From Kribbella catacumbae DSM 19601 (lineage in GTDB: Bacteria; Actinomycetota; Actinomycetes; Propionibacteriales; Kribbellaceae), in NCBI RefSeq assembly GCF_000372465.1, contig NZ_AQUZ01000037.1, positions 30,128 through 94,127 on the forward strand: a DNA stretch of 64,000 bases, in the 5' to 3' direction. The translations under genes were made by a program, and so were the position numbers. Position 1 is the first letter of the stretch. Every line of letters begins with the position of its first letter. Shown here piece after piece: positions 25,727-34,738 of this stretch. Below the pieces are notes generated by a model. It made no database searches and was not told where the DNA came from. It saw nothing but the letters and a program-made list of their open reading frames with translations.

Positions 25727-26938
25727 ATGACCGATCGCCAGATGCCCCGCTGGTCCGAGCTCAAGCCGCTGCTGCGGCCCAAGCCGGTCACGCTGAACGC
25801 GACCGACCGCCGGCTGGCGAAGGCGCTCACGATCGCGGATCTGCGCGCCGTCGCCAAGCGCCGTACGCCGCGGTCGGTCTTCGACTACACCGACGGCGCC
25901 GCCGAGTCCGAGATCAGCCTGGCCCGCGCCCGCCGGCTGTTCGCGGAGATGGAGTTGCAGCCGTCGATCCTGCGCGACGTCTCCCAGATCGACCTCGGTA
26001 CGTCGATCCTGGGCCGCCGCTCGGAGTTGCCGTTCGCCTTCGCGCCGACGGGCTTCACCCGGATGATGAACCACGAAGGCGAGAGCGCGGTGGTCAAGGT
26101 CGCGCAGGAGATCGGGATCCCGTACGCCCTGTCCACGATGGGCACCACCTCGATCGAGGATGTCGCCGCGGCCGGGCCGGATGCGCGCAAGTGGTTCCAG
26201 CTCTACGTCTGGAACGACCGGGCCGCGGGCGAGGATCTGGTGAAGCGGTCGGCGGCCTCGGGGTACGAGGCGCTGATGCTGACCGTCGACGTACCGGTCG
26301 CCGGTGCGCGCCTGCGCGATGTCCGCAACGGCTTCACCATCCCGCCGTCGCTGACGGTCAAGACAGTGCTGGACGCGTCCATGCACCCGGCCTGGTGGGC
26401 CAACCTGCTCACCACCCGGCCGCTGACCTTCGCGTCGCTGTCGAGCTGGGGCGGGACGGTCGCCGACCTGCTGAACCAGCTGTTCGATCCGACGATGACC
26501 ATCGACGACCTGAACTGGTTGCGCTCGATCTGGGACGGCCCGCTGATCATCAAGGGCATCCAGACGGTCGAGGACGCCCGGCGCGTGGTCGATGCCGGTG
26601 CCGACGCGATCGTGCTGTCGAACCACGGCGGGCGCCAGCTCGACCGGGCACCTACGCCGCTGCGGATCCTGCCGGACGTACGCAAGGCAATCGGTACCGA
26701 CGCCGAGATCTACCTCGACACCGGCATCATGAGCGGCGCTGACATCGTCGCTGCCCTCGCACTGGGCGCGGACGCCTGCCTGGTGGGCCGTGCCTACCTG
26801 TACGGCCTGATGGCCGGTGGCGAGCGCGGGGTCGCCCGAGCCGCTGAGATCCTCACCACCGAGGTACGCCGGACCATGGCCCTCCTGGGCGTAGACAACG
26901 TGGCCGACCTGAACCCCACGCACGTCCGCCTGCCCTGA
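25727..26938 (+). CDS. lldD: FMN-dependent L-lactate dehydrogenase / alpha-hydroxy-acid oxidase
   Basis: A 403-residue flavoenzyme that oxidises L-lactate or a related 2-hydroxy acid to the 2-keto acid. FMN-barrel motifs are FDYTDGAAESEIS, PFAFAPTGFTRMMNHEGE, FQLYVWNDR, LIIKGIQTVEDARRV and the catalytic IVLSNHGGRQLDRAP (His base, Arg substrate contact), then IYLDTGIMSGADIVAALALG. ATG 25727 has GAGGGAAG upstream; a longer frame begins inside the operator. Regulated by the divergent GntR protein. The electron acceptor is not clear; no lutABC or permease gene is near, so this is a single-gene module. Confidence 0.9.
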   Translation: MTDRQMPRWSELKPLLRPKPVTLNATDRRLAKALTIADLRAVAKRRTPRSVFDYTDGAAESEISLARARRLFAEMELQPSILRDVSQIDLGTSILGRRSELPFAFAPTGFTRMMNHEGESAVVKVAQEIGIPYALSTMGTTSIEDVAAAGPDARKWFQLYVWNDRAAGEDLVKRSAASGYEALMLTVDVPVAGARLRDVRNGFTIPPSLTVKTVLDASMHPAWWANLLTTRPLTFASLSSWGGTVADLLNQLFDPTMTIDDLNWLRSIWDGPLIIKGIQTVEDARRVVDAGADAIVLSNHGGRQLDRAPTPLRILPDVRKAIGTDAEIYLDTGIMSGADIVAALALGADACLVGRAYLYGLMAGGERGVARAAEILTTEVRRTMALLGVDNVADLNPTHVRLP

Positions 26939-28123
26939 CTACAGCGGCAGGGTGGCGATGATTCTGAGGCTGCCGGTCGGCGTGCGGGTGGCAGTCAGGG
27001 TGCCGCCGAGTGCGGTGGCTCGTTCGCGCATGCCGATGATGCCGTTGCCCTCCTTGGGCGGGCTGGTCAGCGCTGTCCCGTCATCGTCCACCTGCAGTAC
27101 GAGCGACTCCTCGCCGTACTGGATGCGCACCGTCGCGGACGTGGCCTTGGAGTGCCGTACGACGTTGGTCAGCGACTCCTGGATGATGCGGAACGCCGCA
27201 CGATCCAGACCGGTCGGCAACGGCCGTGCAGCCCCGTGGATGATCGCATGCACCTCCAGGCCGGCCATGGACGTCCGGTTGATCAGGTGATCGAGTCTGT
27301 CCAACCCTGCGACCGGCTGGCGTGGCGCTGACTCGTCCGACTGACGCAGTACTCCGACTATGGACCGAAGGTCGACAAGGGCTTCCTTGCTGGCCTCCTT
27401 GATCGCCGCGAGTGCCGGCCCGGCCTGTTCCGGCTGTCTGTCGACCAGGTGGAGCGCGGTAGACGCCTGCACGTTGATCAGCGAGATGTGGTGGGCGACC
27501 ACGTCATGGAGCTCCTGCGCGATCCGCAGCCGCTCCTCACCGGCCCGGCGGAGCTCTTCCTCGCGTCTGGTCTTGTTGGCGGCCATCACCCGGTCCCGAT
27601 GACCGCGGAACAGCTCAGCGACGAACCCCAGTACTACGAAGAAGGCACCGACCAGCAGCACCTGATAGACGCCTGACTCGTTGATGCCGAGTGCGAGCCG
27701 GCCGAGCACGTGTCCGGCGTACAGGGCGACGATGCCGCTCCAGCCAGCCAGTCTGTGGCCGGTCCTGAGCACGGAGAAGGCAGCGATCGCGAAGCCGAAG
27801 ATGACCGGGCCGTACGGGTACTGCATCAACATGTAGGTGAGGGTGGAGATGACCGATACCCACAGCACCGGGACCGGCCGCTGCCGGAGCCAGTAGAGCG
27901 CCAGCGAACCGATCAGGAGGAGTAGCACCATGAACCAGTCCGCTGGCCTCCGGTCCTTCTGGCCCTCGGACGCGCCGAACGACCCGACGATCGACACGAC
28001 CGCCATGACCGCAGGCAGCGCCGCCCGCCTCACGCGGGCCCAGACGGTCGGCTCAGTAGTCGGCTCAGTAGTGCTCACCCTCGAACCGTAGAGGTCGCTG
28101 TCACCCGGTGTCATCGTCGCCAC
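26939..28123 (-). CDS. Orphan sensor histidine kinase (NarX/DesK type)
   Basis: A membrane kinase of up to 394 residues. Five or six hydrophobic segments occupy about residues 36-175, followed by the HisKA_3 box ERLRIAQELHDVVAHHISLI (phospho-His), the N box FRIIQESLTNVVRHSKA and the G box GNGIIGMRERATALGG, all intact. The start is uncertain: the frame opens with GTG 28123, with an ATG at 28114 and a GTG at 28078, none with a strong ribosome site. A 12-base tandem repeat near the N-terminus encodes TTEPTTEP. No response regulator is adjacent; it ends one base after lldD. The unpaired response regulator at 22892-23557 is a possible partner. Confidence 0.88.
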   Translation of the reverse strand: MATMTPGDSDLYGSRVSTTEPTTEPTVWARVRRAALPAVMAVVSIVGSFGASEGQKDRRPADWFMVLLLLIGSLALYWLRQRPVPVLWVSVISTLTYMLMQYPYGPVIFGFAIAAFSVLRTGHRLAGWSGIVALYAGHVLGRLALGINESGVYQVLLVGAFFVVLGFVAELFRGHRDRVMAANKTRREEELRRAGEERLRIAQELHDVVAHHISLINVQASTALHLVDRQPEQAGPALAAIKEASKEALVDLRSIVGVLRQSDESAPRQPVAGLDRLDHLINRTSMAGLEVHAIIHGAARPLPTGLDRAAFRIIQESLTNVVRHSKATSATVRIQYGEESLVLQVDDDGTALTSPPKEGNGIIGMRERATALGGTLTATRTPTGSLRIIATLPL

Positions 28124-28310
28124 GGAGTACTTCGTGCTGCTTCATCCGCAGTACTAACGGGGCTTCGCCCCAGCCCGACGAGGTGTGTGGCTTGGTCTGG
28201 GGGTCGGTTGGGGGCTCCGGTCGGCAGGTGACGGGCTGGGTGGCCCGTTGTGGACCGCTCGCTGGCGGTGGTTGGCTGAGTTGAGCCGTCCTGCCTGACC
28301 GGAGCCTGCT

Positions 28311-28937
28311 ATGACGTTACCTCGCACGGTGTCTGATGTCGTCGCTGATCATGTGGTCTTCGAGGTCGAGTGCATCGACCGGATGTACCTGAACGTGTAT
28401 GTCCCGGGGTTGCAGTACGCGGCCGGTCTGGTCGCCTACGTGCATCGCCAGCTCGGGCTGCCGATCGCCTCGACCGCTCCGCTGGCCGCGATCACCGACG
28501 GGTTCGTCGCCGCAGTGCGCCGGTTCGCGGGTGCCCATCACGTGCCGTGGGTTGATTTCGCCAGGGGTCAACGCAAGGACGACGTGATGCATGAGCACCT
28601 GGCAGCCTTCGAGGCGGCCGGCCGCACCGAAGGGGTGCTGTTCATCGGCCGCGCGCAGGAAAAGACGCCGCTGTTCCGGACCGAGAAGCGCCGCGACGCC
28701 GAAGGCAAGACCTATCCGTGGATCATCAAGACCACAGGTGTGGTCAACCACTTCTACTTCTACTGCGTGGACGCCGACTTCGGCCCGTTCTTCGTGAAGT
28801 TCTGCTCCTACTTCCCCTATAACGCCAAGCTGTGCATCAACGGCAACCACTGGGCACAGCGCCAGGCCGCCAAGGCCGGGATCGGGTTCGAGACCCTGGA
28901 CAACGGGTTCGCCGCGGTCGATGACCTAGCCCGGTAG
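28311..28937 (+). CDS. Conserved protein of unknown function, probably C-terminally truncated
   Basis: A 208-residue protein with no recognised domain. It is dense in aromatic and charged residues and looks strongly conserved (FEVECIDRMYLNVYVPGLQY, GVLFIGRAQEKTPLFRTEKR, VVNHFYFYCVDADFGPFFVK, YFPYNAKLCINGNHWAQRQA). I recall longer uncharacterised actinobacterial proteins of several hundred residues with this opening; here the frame stops soon after GIGFETLDNGFAAVDDLAR, so the C-terminal half appears missing. The upstream 187 bases are G-rich and hold no gene. It ends 4 bases before the convergent flavoprotein gene. Whether the short form is functional is unknown. Confidence 0.6.
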   Translation: MTLPRTVSDVVADHVVFEVECIDRMYLNVYVPGLQYAAGLVAYVHRQLGLPIASTAPLAAITDGFVAAVRRFAGAHHVPWVDFARGQRKDDVMHEHLAAFEAAGRTEGVLFIGRAQEKTPLFRTEKRRDAEGKTYPWIIKTTGVVNHFYFYCVDADFGPFFVKFCSYFPYNAKLCINGNHWAQRQAAKAGIGFETLDNGFAAVDDLAR

Positions 28938-28941
28938 TGAT

Positions 28942-29580
28942 TCAGTACTTGGCCTTGTAGATGCCTTCTTCGTAGCTGCGGCCGTAGTACTCCTCCAGCT
29001 CGGCCAGGTCGGCGTCCTTGCGGTCCAGGGCCTTGGCGATCTTGGCGCGGCTGGGGACGGCGTCCGGGTTCCAGGTCTCGGTCTTCCACAGCTTCGAGCG
29101 CAGGAACGCCTTCGAGCAGTGGTGGAAGATCTCCTCGATCTCGACCAGCAGTGCCAGCTGGGGGCGGTTGCCCTTCACGATCATGTCGTCGAAGAACGGG
29201 GCTTCCTTGACGATTCGCGCGCGGCCGTTGATCCGCAGCGTCTCGCCGCGGCCCGGCAACAGGTAGATCAGGCCGACGTGCGGGTTGGTGAGGACGTTGA
29301 GGAAGCCGTCGACCCGGCGGTTGCCGACCCGCTCCGGGATCGCGATGGTGCGGTCGTCCAGCACCTTGGTGAACCCGGCCGGGTCGCCCTTGGGGGAGAC
29401 GTCGCAGCTACCGTCGGCCGCGGAGGTGGCGATCAAGCAGAACGGCGACTCGGCCAGCCACTGCTTGTCGAGCTCGTGGAGTTCCTTGCGGGCCTTGTTG
29501 GCGGTGCTCTGCAAAGGGGCCGGGACCACTTCGCGCAGTTCGTCGTACGAGGTGATCTCGACCAGGCCGGGGATGTTCAT
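28942..29580 (-). CDS. PPOX-type FMN flavoprotein
   Basis: A 212-residue protein of the pyridoxamine-phosphate-oxidase-like split-barrel fold. It matches the MSMEG_1061-like subgroup: AESPFCLIATSAADGSCDVS, SPKGDPAGFTKVLDDRTIAI, RRVDGFLNVLTNPHVGLIYL and LRINGRARIVKEAPFFDD. Members bind FMN or F420 and are uncharacterised redox enzymes. Its ATG shares one base with the stop of the MFS gene upstream (TGATG), so the two are translationally coupled; a role in modifying or detoxifying the transported compound is possible but unproven. Confidence 0.85.
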   Translation of the reverse strand: MNIPGLVEITSYDELREVVPAPLQSTANKARKELHELDKQWLAESPFCLIATSAADGSCDVSPKGDPAGFTKVLDDRTIAIPERVGNRRVDGFLNVLTNPHVGLIYLLPGRGETLRINGRARIVKEAPFFDDMIVKGNRPQLALLVEIEEIFHHCSKAFLRSKLWKTETWNPDAVPSRAKIAKALDRKDADLAELEEYYGRSYEEGIYKAKY

Positions 29581-30857
29581 CAGGCGGCGCGCTCCTCCTC
29601 TAGCAGCGGCTCAGTCACCTGGCCGGCGGCCCGAGTCCGTGCTGCCCATCGTACGGCGGGACCAGTTGCCACACTGGTCCCCAGGAACAGTGCACCGACC
29701 ACCATCCAGCCGATTGGTCCCCAGCCCAGGACCAACGTGGTGAGCAGTACCGGGCCGAGCATCCGGGCTACTGCCGGGCCGGTTCCGAAGAAGCCCTGGT
29801 ACTGACCCTGCTTGTCGGCAGGGGCCAGACCGAAGCTGATCTCCCAGGCGCCGGAGGCCAGCTTCATCTCGCCGAAGGTCAGCAGCGCGGCAGCGACAGC
29901 CAGTACTGCGGCGGCGCCGATGGGGGCCATCCCGATGGCGGAGAGGGCGAAGACTCCGCAGGCGGCCAGCATCGCGACTCCTGCGAAGCGGACCGAGCGG
30001 GTCGCCGTACGGAGGCTGGTGACGCTGCGGGCGATCCGCACCTGGAAGAAGGTGACGCCGAGGGTGTTGATGATCAGCAGCGAGGCGACGACCCAACCGG
30101 GGGCATTGGTGCGCTCGACGATCCACAGCGGGACGACCAGGCTCAGCAGCGGCATGAACATCAACATCACTGCATTCAGCAGGGCCAGCAGGGCGTACGG
30201 GCGATCGTGCAGCACGGCCAAGCGCGGTTCGCCGGCGAGACGAAGGGGCACTGCCTTGACTGCCGGCATCCGGCGGATCAGCGCCGCGGCGACCAGGAAG
30301 CTGGCGGAATCGATGGCGAAGACCGTCAGGTACGCCGATGCGGTGTCGAACCGCAGCGCGACGCCACCGAGTGCGGCACCCACGGCGAGACCGGCGTTCA
30401 TCGTCGACTGCAGGAAGGCGCGGATGCGGGTGCGCTCGGCTGGCTGAACGAGGCCGGCCAGCAGGCCCTGTCGGGCGGCGGTCAGACCGGTCTGGCTGCT
30501 CGCGTAGGCGATGGCCGCGATCAGGAAGAGCGGGAAGCTGCGAACGAAGAGGAAGGAGCCGACGGACACCGCTGTGGACAGGGCCAGCAGGATGGCGACG
30601 CCGCGCGGGCCCTTGCGGTCGGCGAGGTTGCCGAGCGGGACGCCGGTCAGGAAGCCGACCAGCCAGGCGATCGTCAGACCGAGGCCGACCTGGGCGGTGG
30701 ACAGGCCGACGACCCGAGTGAAGAAGAGCGCGGAGGTGACGATGAAGGCGCCGTCACCCACCGAGTTGGCCAGCTGCGCGAACGCGAGATTGCGAGCGGT
30801 TCCGGCCGGCGGCAACAACGAGCCGGCCTTGGGACGGCGGCTGGCGGTGGTGGTCAT
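29580..30857 (-). CDS. MFS transporter
   Basis: A 425-residue membrane protein with about twelve helices (FAQLANSVGDGAFIVTSALF at the start). The loop-2/3 motif is GVPLGNLADRKGPRGVAIL. ATG 30857 has AAGGGAG upstream; the longer frame adds a hydrophilic tail without a ribosome site. Forms an operon with the flavoprotein gene downstream. Substrate unknown; it resembles macrolide/other drug exporters of the 12-helix group. Confidence 0.85.
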   Translation of the reverse strand: MTTTASRRPKAGSLLPPAGTARNLAFAQLANSVGDGAFIVTSALFFTRVVGLSTAQVGLGLTIAWLVGFLTGVPLGNLADRKGPRGVAILLALSTAVSVGSFLFVRSFPLFLIAAIAYASSQTGLTAARQGLLAGLVQPAERTRIRAFLQSTMNAGLAVGAALGGVALRFDTASAYLTVFAIDSASFLVAAALIRRMPAVKAVPLRLAGEPRLAVLHDRPYALLALLNAVMLMFMPLLSLVVPLWIVERTNAPGWVVASLLIINTLGVTFFQVRIARSVTSLRTATRSVRFAGVAMLAACGVFALSAIGMAPIGAAAVLAVAAALLTFGEMKLASGAWEISFGLAPADKQGQYQGFFGTGPAVARMLGPVLLTTLVLGWGPIGWMVVGALFLGTSVATGPAVRWAARTRAAGQVTEPLLEEERAA

Positions 30858-31023
30858 CTCAGTCTCCCTTGGCTCTCGGTACCTTGAGCCTAGGAGCCTG
30901 GCGGCCCACAAGTCAGGTCCACTTCTTGGGTGATTCGATGGGCCAATTCGCTGGGTCAATTTGATGGGAAATTAGTCTGTGGACAACCGCGGATCCGGCC
31001 GGAAACGACGGCACATTCTAGGT

Positions 31024-31464
31024 ATGACCTTCACCGATCTCCCCACGAACTGGCCCAACCTCCCGCTCACCGATCCCGCCCGGGCCGCCGACGTCGTCGA
31101 TCTCTTCGTCTCGGCGGGCGACCGGCGCCGAGGCGTCCTTTCAGCCCTGCTCTGCAATGCCGAGGCTCACTTCCTGGCAGCGATCCACCTGGATCTGCCG
31201 GAAGGCGCCTCGCGCAGCTCACCGCGGTACTGCGGCAAAGCACTCGCTCCGCTGATCCCTGCCCTGCAAGTCCGCCCCGATGGCGCCCTGATCCTTGCCC
31301 TTGGCCGACCTTCCGCCGATCCGGCCTCTGACCACGACTGGACCGAAGCGGTCGCACGGACCTGCCAGGCCGCGTCGATCCGGCTGCTGGCCTTCTACAT
31401 AGCCACGCCGGATCACCTCTACGCCCCACCGCTTCCAGCCGGCCCAACACTGGAGCCGACCTAG
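31024..31464 (+). CDS. Small conserved actinobacterial protein of unknown function
   Basis: A 146-residue protein starting MTFTDLPTNWPNLPLTDPAR. The start motif and the pattern LVRLD-like strand, RGVLSALLCNAEAHF, LIPALQVRPDGALILALGR and LLAFYIATPDHLYAPP agree with a family of small actinobacterial proteins of unknown role. There is no signal peptide or membrane segment. ATG 31024 was preferred to an in-frame GTG at 30979 because the family opening begins there. It overlaps the convergent AlkB-like gene by 4 bases. Confidence 0.65.
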   Translation: MTFTDLPTNWPNLPLTDPARAADVVDLFVSAGDRRRGVLSALLCNAEAHFLAAIHLDLPEGASRSSPRYCGKALAPLIPALQVRPDGALILALGRPSADPASDHDWTEAVARTCQAASIRLLAFYIATPDHLYAPPLPAGPTLEPT

Positions 31465-32105
31465 CGGACGCCTCGGGGGCGGAACTGGATGCTGATACGC
31501 GGTCCGATGTGCCCGGACGATTTCGGGATCGCGTGCTCCCAGGTGCGCTGGCAACTGCCGCCCATCACGATCAGATCGCCATGGCCCAGCGGGTACCGGA
31601 TGGTCGAACTGACCGGACCGCTGGCACTACCCGGCCTCGGACGCAATGCGAGAACCCGAGGCTCACCAACCGAAAGGATGGCCACCATTGTGTCCTCATG
31701 ATTCCCGCGACCGATCCGGTCGCCGTGCCAGGCGACGCTGTCCCGTCCGTCCCGGTAGAAACACAGGCCGGCCGTGCGGAACGGCTCACCGAGCTCCTCC
31801 GCGTAGTGCTCGCTCAGCAGCTCCCGGGCTTCGTCGAGGATCGGCAGTGGCAGATCCTCGGTCTCGCCGTAGAAGCAGAGCAGGCGAGGCACGTCGACCA
31901 CCCGGTCGTACATCTGCCGTCGCTCCTCACGCCACGGCACATCGGCAGCAAGCCGCTCGTACACCTGATCGGCCCCGGTCAACCACCCCGGCAGCACGTC
32001 GATCCACGCGCCCTGGCTCAACTCCGTCCGCCGGATCCCGCCCAGAGAACCCAACGCGGGATCCTCGAACGCACCCAGCAAGGAGGCCTGAAGGTCAGCA
32101 CCCAT
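31461..32105 (-). CDS. AlkB-like 2-oxoglutarate/Fe(II) dioxygenase
   Basis: A 214-residue enzyme probably acting on alkylated nucleic acid. The jelly-roll metal site is visible: His and Asp in SVAWHGDRIGRG, the distal His in RTWEHAIPK, and the 2-oxoglutarate-binding Arg in GPRISIQFRPR. The substrate-lid motif is PRLLCFYGE, and the family's L-x-Y-x-x-G appears as LCFYRDGRDSVAWHGD. Length fits AlkB proteins. No ada or tag gene is adjacent, so it stands alone here. Confidence 0.88.
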   Translation of the reverse strand: MGADLQASLLGAFEDPALGSLGGIRRTELSQGAWIDVLPGWLTGADQVYERLAADVPWREERRQMYDRVVDVPRLLCFYGETEDLPLPILDEARELLSEHYAEELGEPFRTAGLCFYRDGRDSVAWHGDRIGRGNHEDTMVAILSVGEPRVLALRPRPGSASGPVSSTIRYPLGHGDLIVMGGSCQRTWEHAIPKSSGHIGPRISIQFRPRGVR

Positions 32106-32148
32106 ACCCCCACCCTACCCGAAACTCGAACAAACGTTCCCCTAGGTT

Positions 32149-33798
32149 CTAGCGGTGGCGAGAGGGCTTGAACTTTCCCTTGATCGTCACGATGTCCGTG
32201 GCGTTCCCCGTCAGCTTCTCCGCCCATTCGAGAGCGTCCGGCAGCGTCGGCCGTCGCTTCTCGTAGGCCTTGTCGAACGACCAGTACAGCTTGCGCTCCT
32301 GGAGCGGTTCCTCGGCGAGCTCGGCGACGGCCAGCGAGGGCGGGATCGCCTGCTGGGACAGGAATTCCTGCCATTGAGGGCGCAGCATCCGCAAGTACCG
32401 CAGGCCGGTCAGCTGCCCCAGCCCAGAAATGTCCACGGCGGGCGCATCGGTCAGATCGAGCGCGTATAACCGAGGGCAGGACGCCAACGGTCGCAGATCA
32501 ATCGGCTTCTCACTGCGCAGGACGACCTGACCTACGGTCGGATGGCCTTGCAGCCCGGACAGATCGATGGTGTCGGTGGCAAGGTGAACGACCTCCACCG
32601 GTGTCTCGCTGAGCGGTGACAGGTCCACGCCTGCACAGTTGCTCACCGCAACCTTCCACAGCGCTGGCGCGCCCCGGACCGGCCCTAGATCGACCCAGGG
32701 GGTATTGCTCACCGACAACTCGCGGACCACCGCACGCATCCCGCGGACCGGCGCGGCATCCATCCCGGTCACCTTGAGCTTGCAGATGTCGTCGTAAGGG
32801 CGTTTGTATTCGTACAGATCGCCGGAGTCGATCCGCACGTTGCCGTCGTCGCTCTGCTCGATCCGGCCGGAGGTGAAGGCCTGCACGTGCGCGCGCACCA
32901 GTTCGGTCACCGAGTCCGCGACATAGATCGGGCCCTCGTCCTGGTGTCGCCCGATCAGGATGACCTGCCCAGGCCGTCCGTTCGGACCGGGCACCAGGTC
33001 GACGGCGAGATAGTCGCCGAAACCGTCGGTGGCGAACGGAACCCAGGCCGGATGATCGCTCAGCCGCCGGATAGCTGCCGGCGGTCCGAAGTCGTTGACG
33101 AACGAGTTGTGCAGATAGCGCTGCCATCCGCGCATGACCCACCAGCGTGCGTCCGGATCGCAGAACTCCGCGAGCGTCTCCAGGCCGAACCACAGGAAGC
33201 CGTGCAGCAGGAGCCCACCGTCGGCAACGGCGTACAGGGCGTCGAGATCCCGGGGCAACCGCACGCCCGCATCGTCCAGGATCTGCCGGCGACGCGATGG
33301 TGGAAGGGGAGCGGACAGCTCCACGTACTTCGACTCGAGCAGCTGACCGAGCAGCTGGTGGTACTCGGTCAGCAGAGCGACCGCTTCCCCGGGATCGCCG
33401 GATTCGGCCGCGTCCGGGGCGGCTGCCAGCCTGTCGATCTCGGGCGGCTCGGACTCCTTGTCGAACAGGTAGTAGAAGCCGCGATCACGTCCGCGGTCGA
33501 GTCGCTCACTCAGGACAGCCCGGTAGCGGCCGCGGGCCTCCACCTCGAGGTCGACGGTGAGCTTCCCGGTTGCCGCCACCGTGGTGTGCAGATCCCGGAG
33601 GCCCTCGAACACGTCGATGTTGTCGTCGCCGTTCAGGTCCTTCGGCTCGAACCAGAAGCCGTGGTGTCCCGCGCCGCCATGGCCGGTCGCGTAGCCGCGC
33701 AACACCGCCCGCTTCCAGCCTGGCGGAGCGACCTGAGCGATCTTCTCGGCCAGCCCCGTCAGGATGGCCGAGGCATCTGTCCGCGTATCCCCGTTCAC
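32149..33798 (-). CDS. SUKH (SMI1/KNR4) domain protein with N-terminal immunity-like and C-terminal leucine-rich parts
   Basis: A 549-residue cytosolic protein in three parts. Residues 1-125 (GWKRAVLRGYATGHGGAGHH, YRAVLSERLDRGRDRGFYYL) resemble YezG-like/other polymorphic-toxin immunity domains, with modest confidence. Residues about 165-325 form an SMI1/KNR4 domain (PLPPSRRRQILDDAGVRLP, ADGGLLLHGFLWFGLETL, WVPFATDGFGDYLAVDL). Residues about 345-480 carry leucine-rich short repeats (VDLSPLSETPVEVVHLATD, IDLSGLQGHPTVGQVVLRS, LASCPRLYALDLTDAPAV). SUKH proteins often act as antitoxins against secreted nuclease or deaminase toxins, but no toxin gene is visible nearby. GTG 33798 is 7 bases after the stop of the gene at 33806, so the two are one operon. 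Confidence 0.75.
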   Translation of the reverse strand: MNGDTRTDASAILTGLAEKIAQVAPPGWKRAVLRGYATGHGGAGHHGFWFEPKDLNGDDNIDVFEGLRDLHTTVAATGKLTVDLEVEARGRYRAVLSERLDRGRDRGFYYLFDKESEPPEIDRLAAAPDAAESGDPGEAVALLTEYHQLLGQLLESKYVELSAPLPPSRRRQILDDAGVRLPRDLDALYAVADGGLLLHGFLWFGLETLAEFCDPDARWWVMRGWQRYLHNSFVNDFGPPAAIRRLSDHPAWVPFATDGFGDYLAVDLVPGPNGRPGQVILIGRHQDEGPIYVADSVTELVRAHVQAFTSGRIEQSDDGNVRIDSGDLYEYKRPYDDICKLKVTGMDAAPVRGMRAVVRELSVSNTPWVDLGPVRGAPALWKVAVSNCAGVDLSPLSETPVEVVHLATDTIDLSGLQGHPTVGQVVLRSEKPIDLRPLASCPRLYALDLTDAPAVDISGLGQLTGLRYLRMLRPQWQEFLSQQAIPPSLAVAELAEEPLQERKLYWSFDKAYEKRRPTLPDALEWAEKLTGNATDIVTIKGKFKPSRHR

Positions 33799-33805
33799 GG
33801 GACGA

Positions 33806-34738
33806 TCAGCTTCGGTTGCTCAGCAACGCGAGCGCCAGCTTGCGCTGCTCGTCCGACGGCGGGCGCGTCCACGTGTATCCCGACTGGTCTTCCATCACCA
33901 TCCGCGCCATCACGACGGACAGGACGTCCTTCGGCTCGGCGTACTGCATCTCCGGCCTGGTCTCGCGGTAACGGTTGGCGACTCGCTGGTAGCAGAAGAT
34001 CAGCGTGTTGACGTACTTGCTCTTCTCGACTTCGGCGCGTTCGTGGGCGGCGAGGTACTCCGGGTTCTCCTCCTCCAGCCAGACGTCCTTGATGACGTCC
34101 AGCTTGTTGCGGTACTCCACCGGGGGCCCGGAGAGGGCGAACGCGTCCTCGTACATCCGCGCCACGTGCTCGGGATTCTTGGCGAGAACGCCCATGGTGA
34201 GGTAGCCGTTGTCCTCGTCGGCGTAGCCACCGGCGTGCTCGTGGTCCACCCCCTGAGCGGAGGTCGCGGACATCATCGCGTCGGTGAACGCGTACTTGTC
34301 CATCCCGTCGATCTCGTCGACATCTTCGCCCATCCACTCGTCGTCGTAGTAGATGACGCCGTCGATCTCGGCGTCGGCGTACCGCATGATCAGGTCGTGG
34401 ACGGCGCGGGCCGGATCCTGCATCGCCGCCGGACCCCTCGCGGCGAACCCTTCGGTCAGGGTGAACAGCGAGATGAGCATCATCGGCCGGTAGACCTTGA
34501 GGATGCCCTCCTCACGCTTCAGGTAGCAACCGCGTTCCTCGTCGTACGCTTCGAGGCCGCTCATGAACGCCTGCTCCTGCTCGGGCGTCAGCGTGAGCTG
34601 CCAGCCCCACTTCTGCTCGGCGTTCCACTTCTTGGAGAAGTCCTCGCCCTTGAGCGGATCGCGGATCTTCAGGAACCAGAAGACGAACCCAGCAAGCCCG
34701 AGTACGAGCACGCCGATCACAACCAGTGCGATCGTCAT
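33806..34738 (-). CDS. Unknown membrane-anchored protein
   Basis: A 310-residue protein with one N-terminal transmembrane helix (TIALVVIGVLVLGLAGFVFW) followed by a hydrophilic, acidic, helix-rich cytosolic or extracytosolic part (DEERGCYLKREEGILKVYRP, DGVIYYDDEWMGEDVDEID). I do not recognise a family; the length and one-pass anchor resemble DUF1266-like proteins found near polymorphic toxins, but that link is weak. ATG 34738 has GGAGG about 10 bases upstream; a longer frame from 34822 lacks one. It lies upstream of and probably co-transcribed with the SUKH protein. Confidence 0.6.
   Translation of the reverse strand: MTIALVVIGVLVLGLAGFVFWFLKIRDPLKGEDFSKKWNAEQKWGWQLTLTPEQEQAFMSGLEAYDEERGCYLKREEGILKVYRPMMLISLFTLTEGFAARGPAAMQDPARAVHDLIMRYADAEIDGVIYYDDEWMGEDVDEIDGMDKYAFTDAMMSATSAQGVDHEHAGGYADEDNGYLTMGVLAKNPEHVARMYEDAFALSGPPVEYRNKLDVIKDVWLEEENPEYLAAHERAEVEKSKYVNTLIFCYQRVANRYRETRPEMQYAEPKDVLSVVMARMVMEDQSGYTWTRPPSDEQRKLALALLSNRS

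Noticed and set aside
28048..28072. Tandem 12-base repeat considered as an operator
   Set aside because: It encodes the TTEPTTEP repeat within the likely kinase N-terminus and has no symmetry.
28124..28310. G-rich gap considered as a tRNA or structured RNA gene
   Set aside because: No cloverleaf, anticodon arm or T-arm consensus could be fitted.
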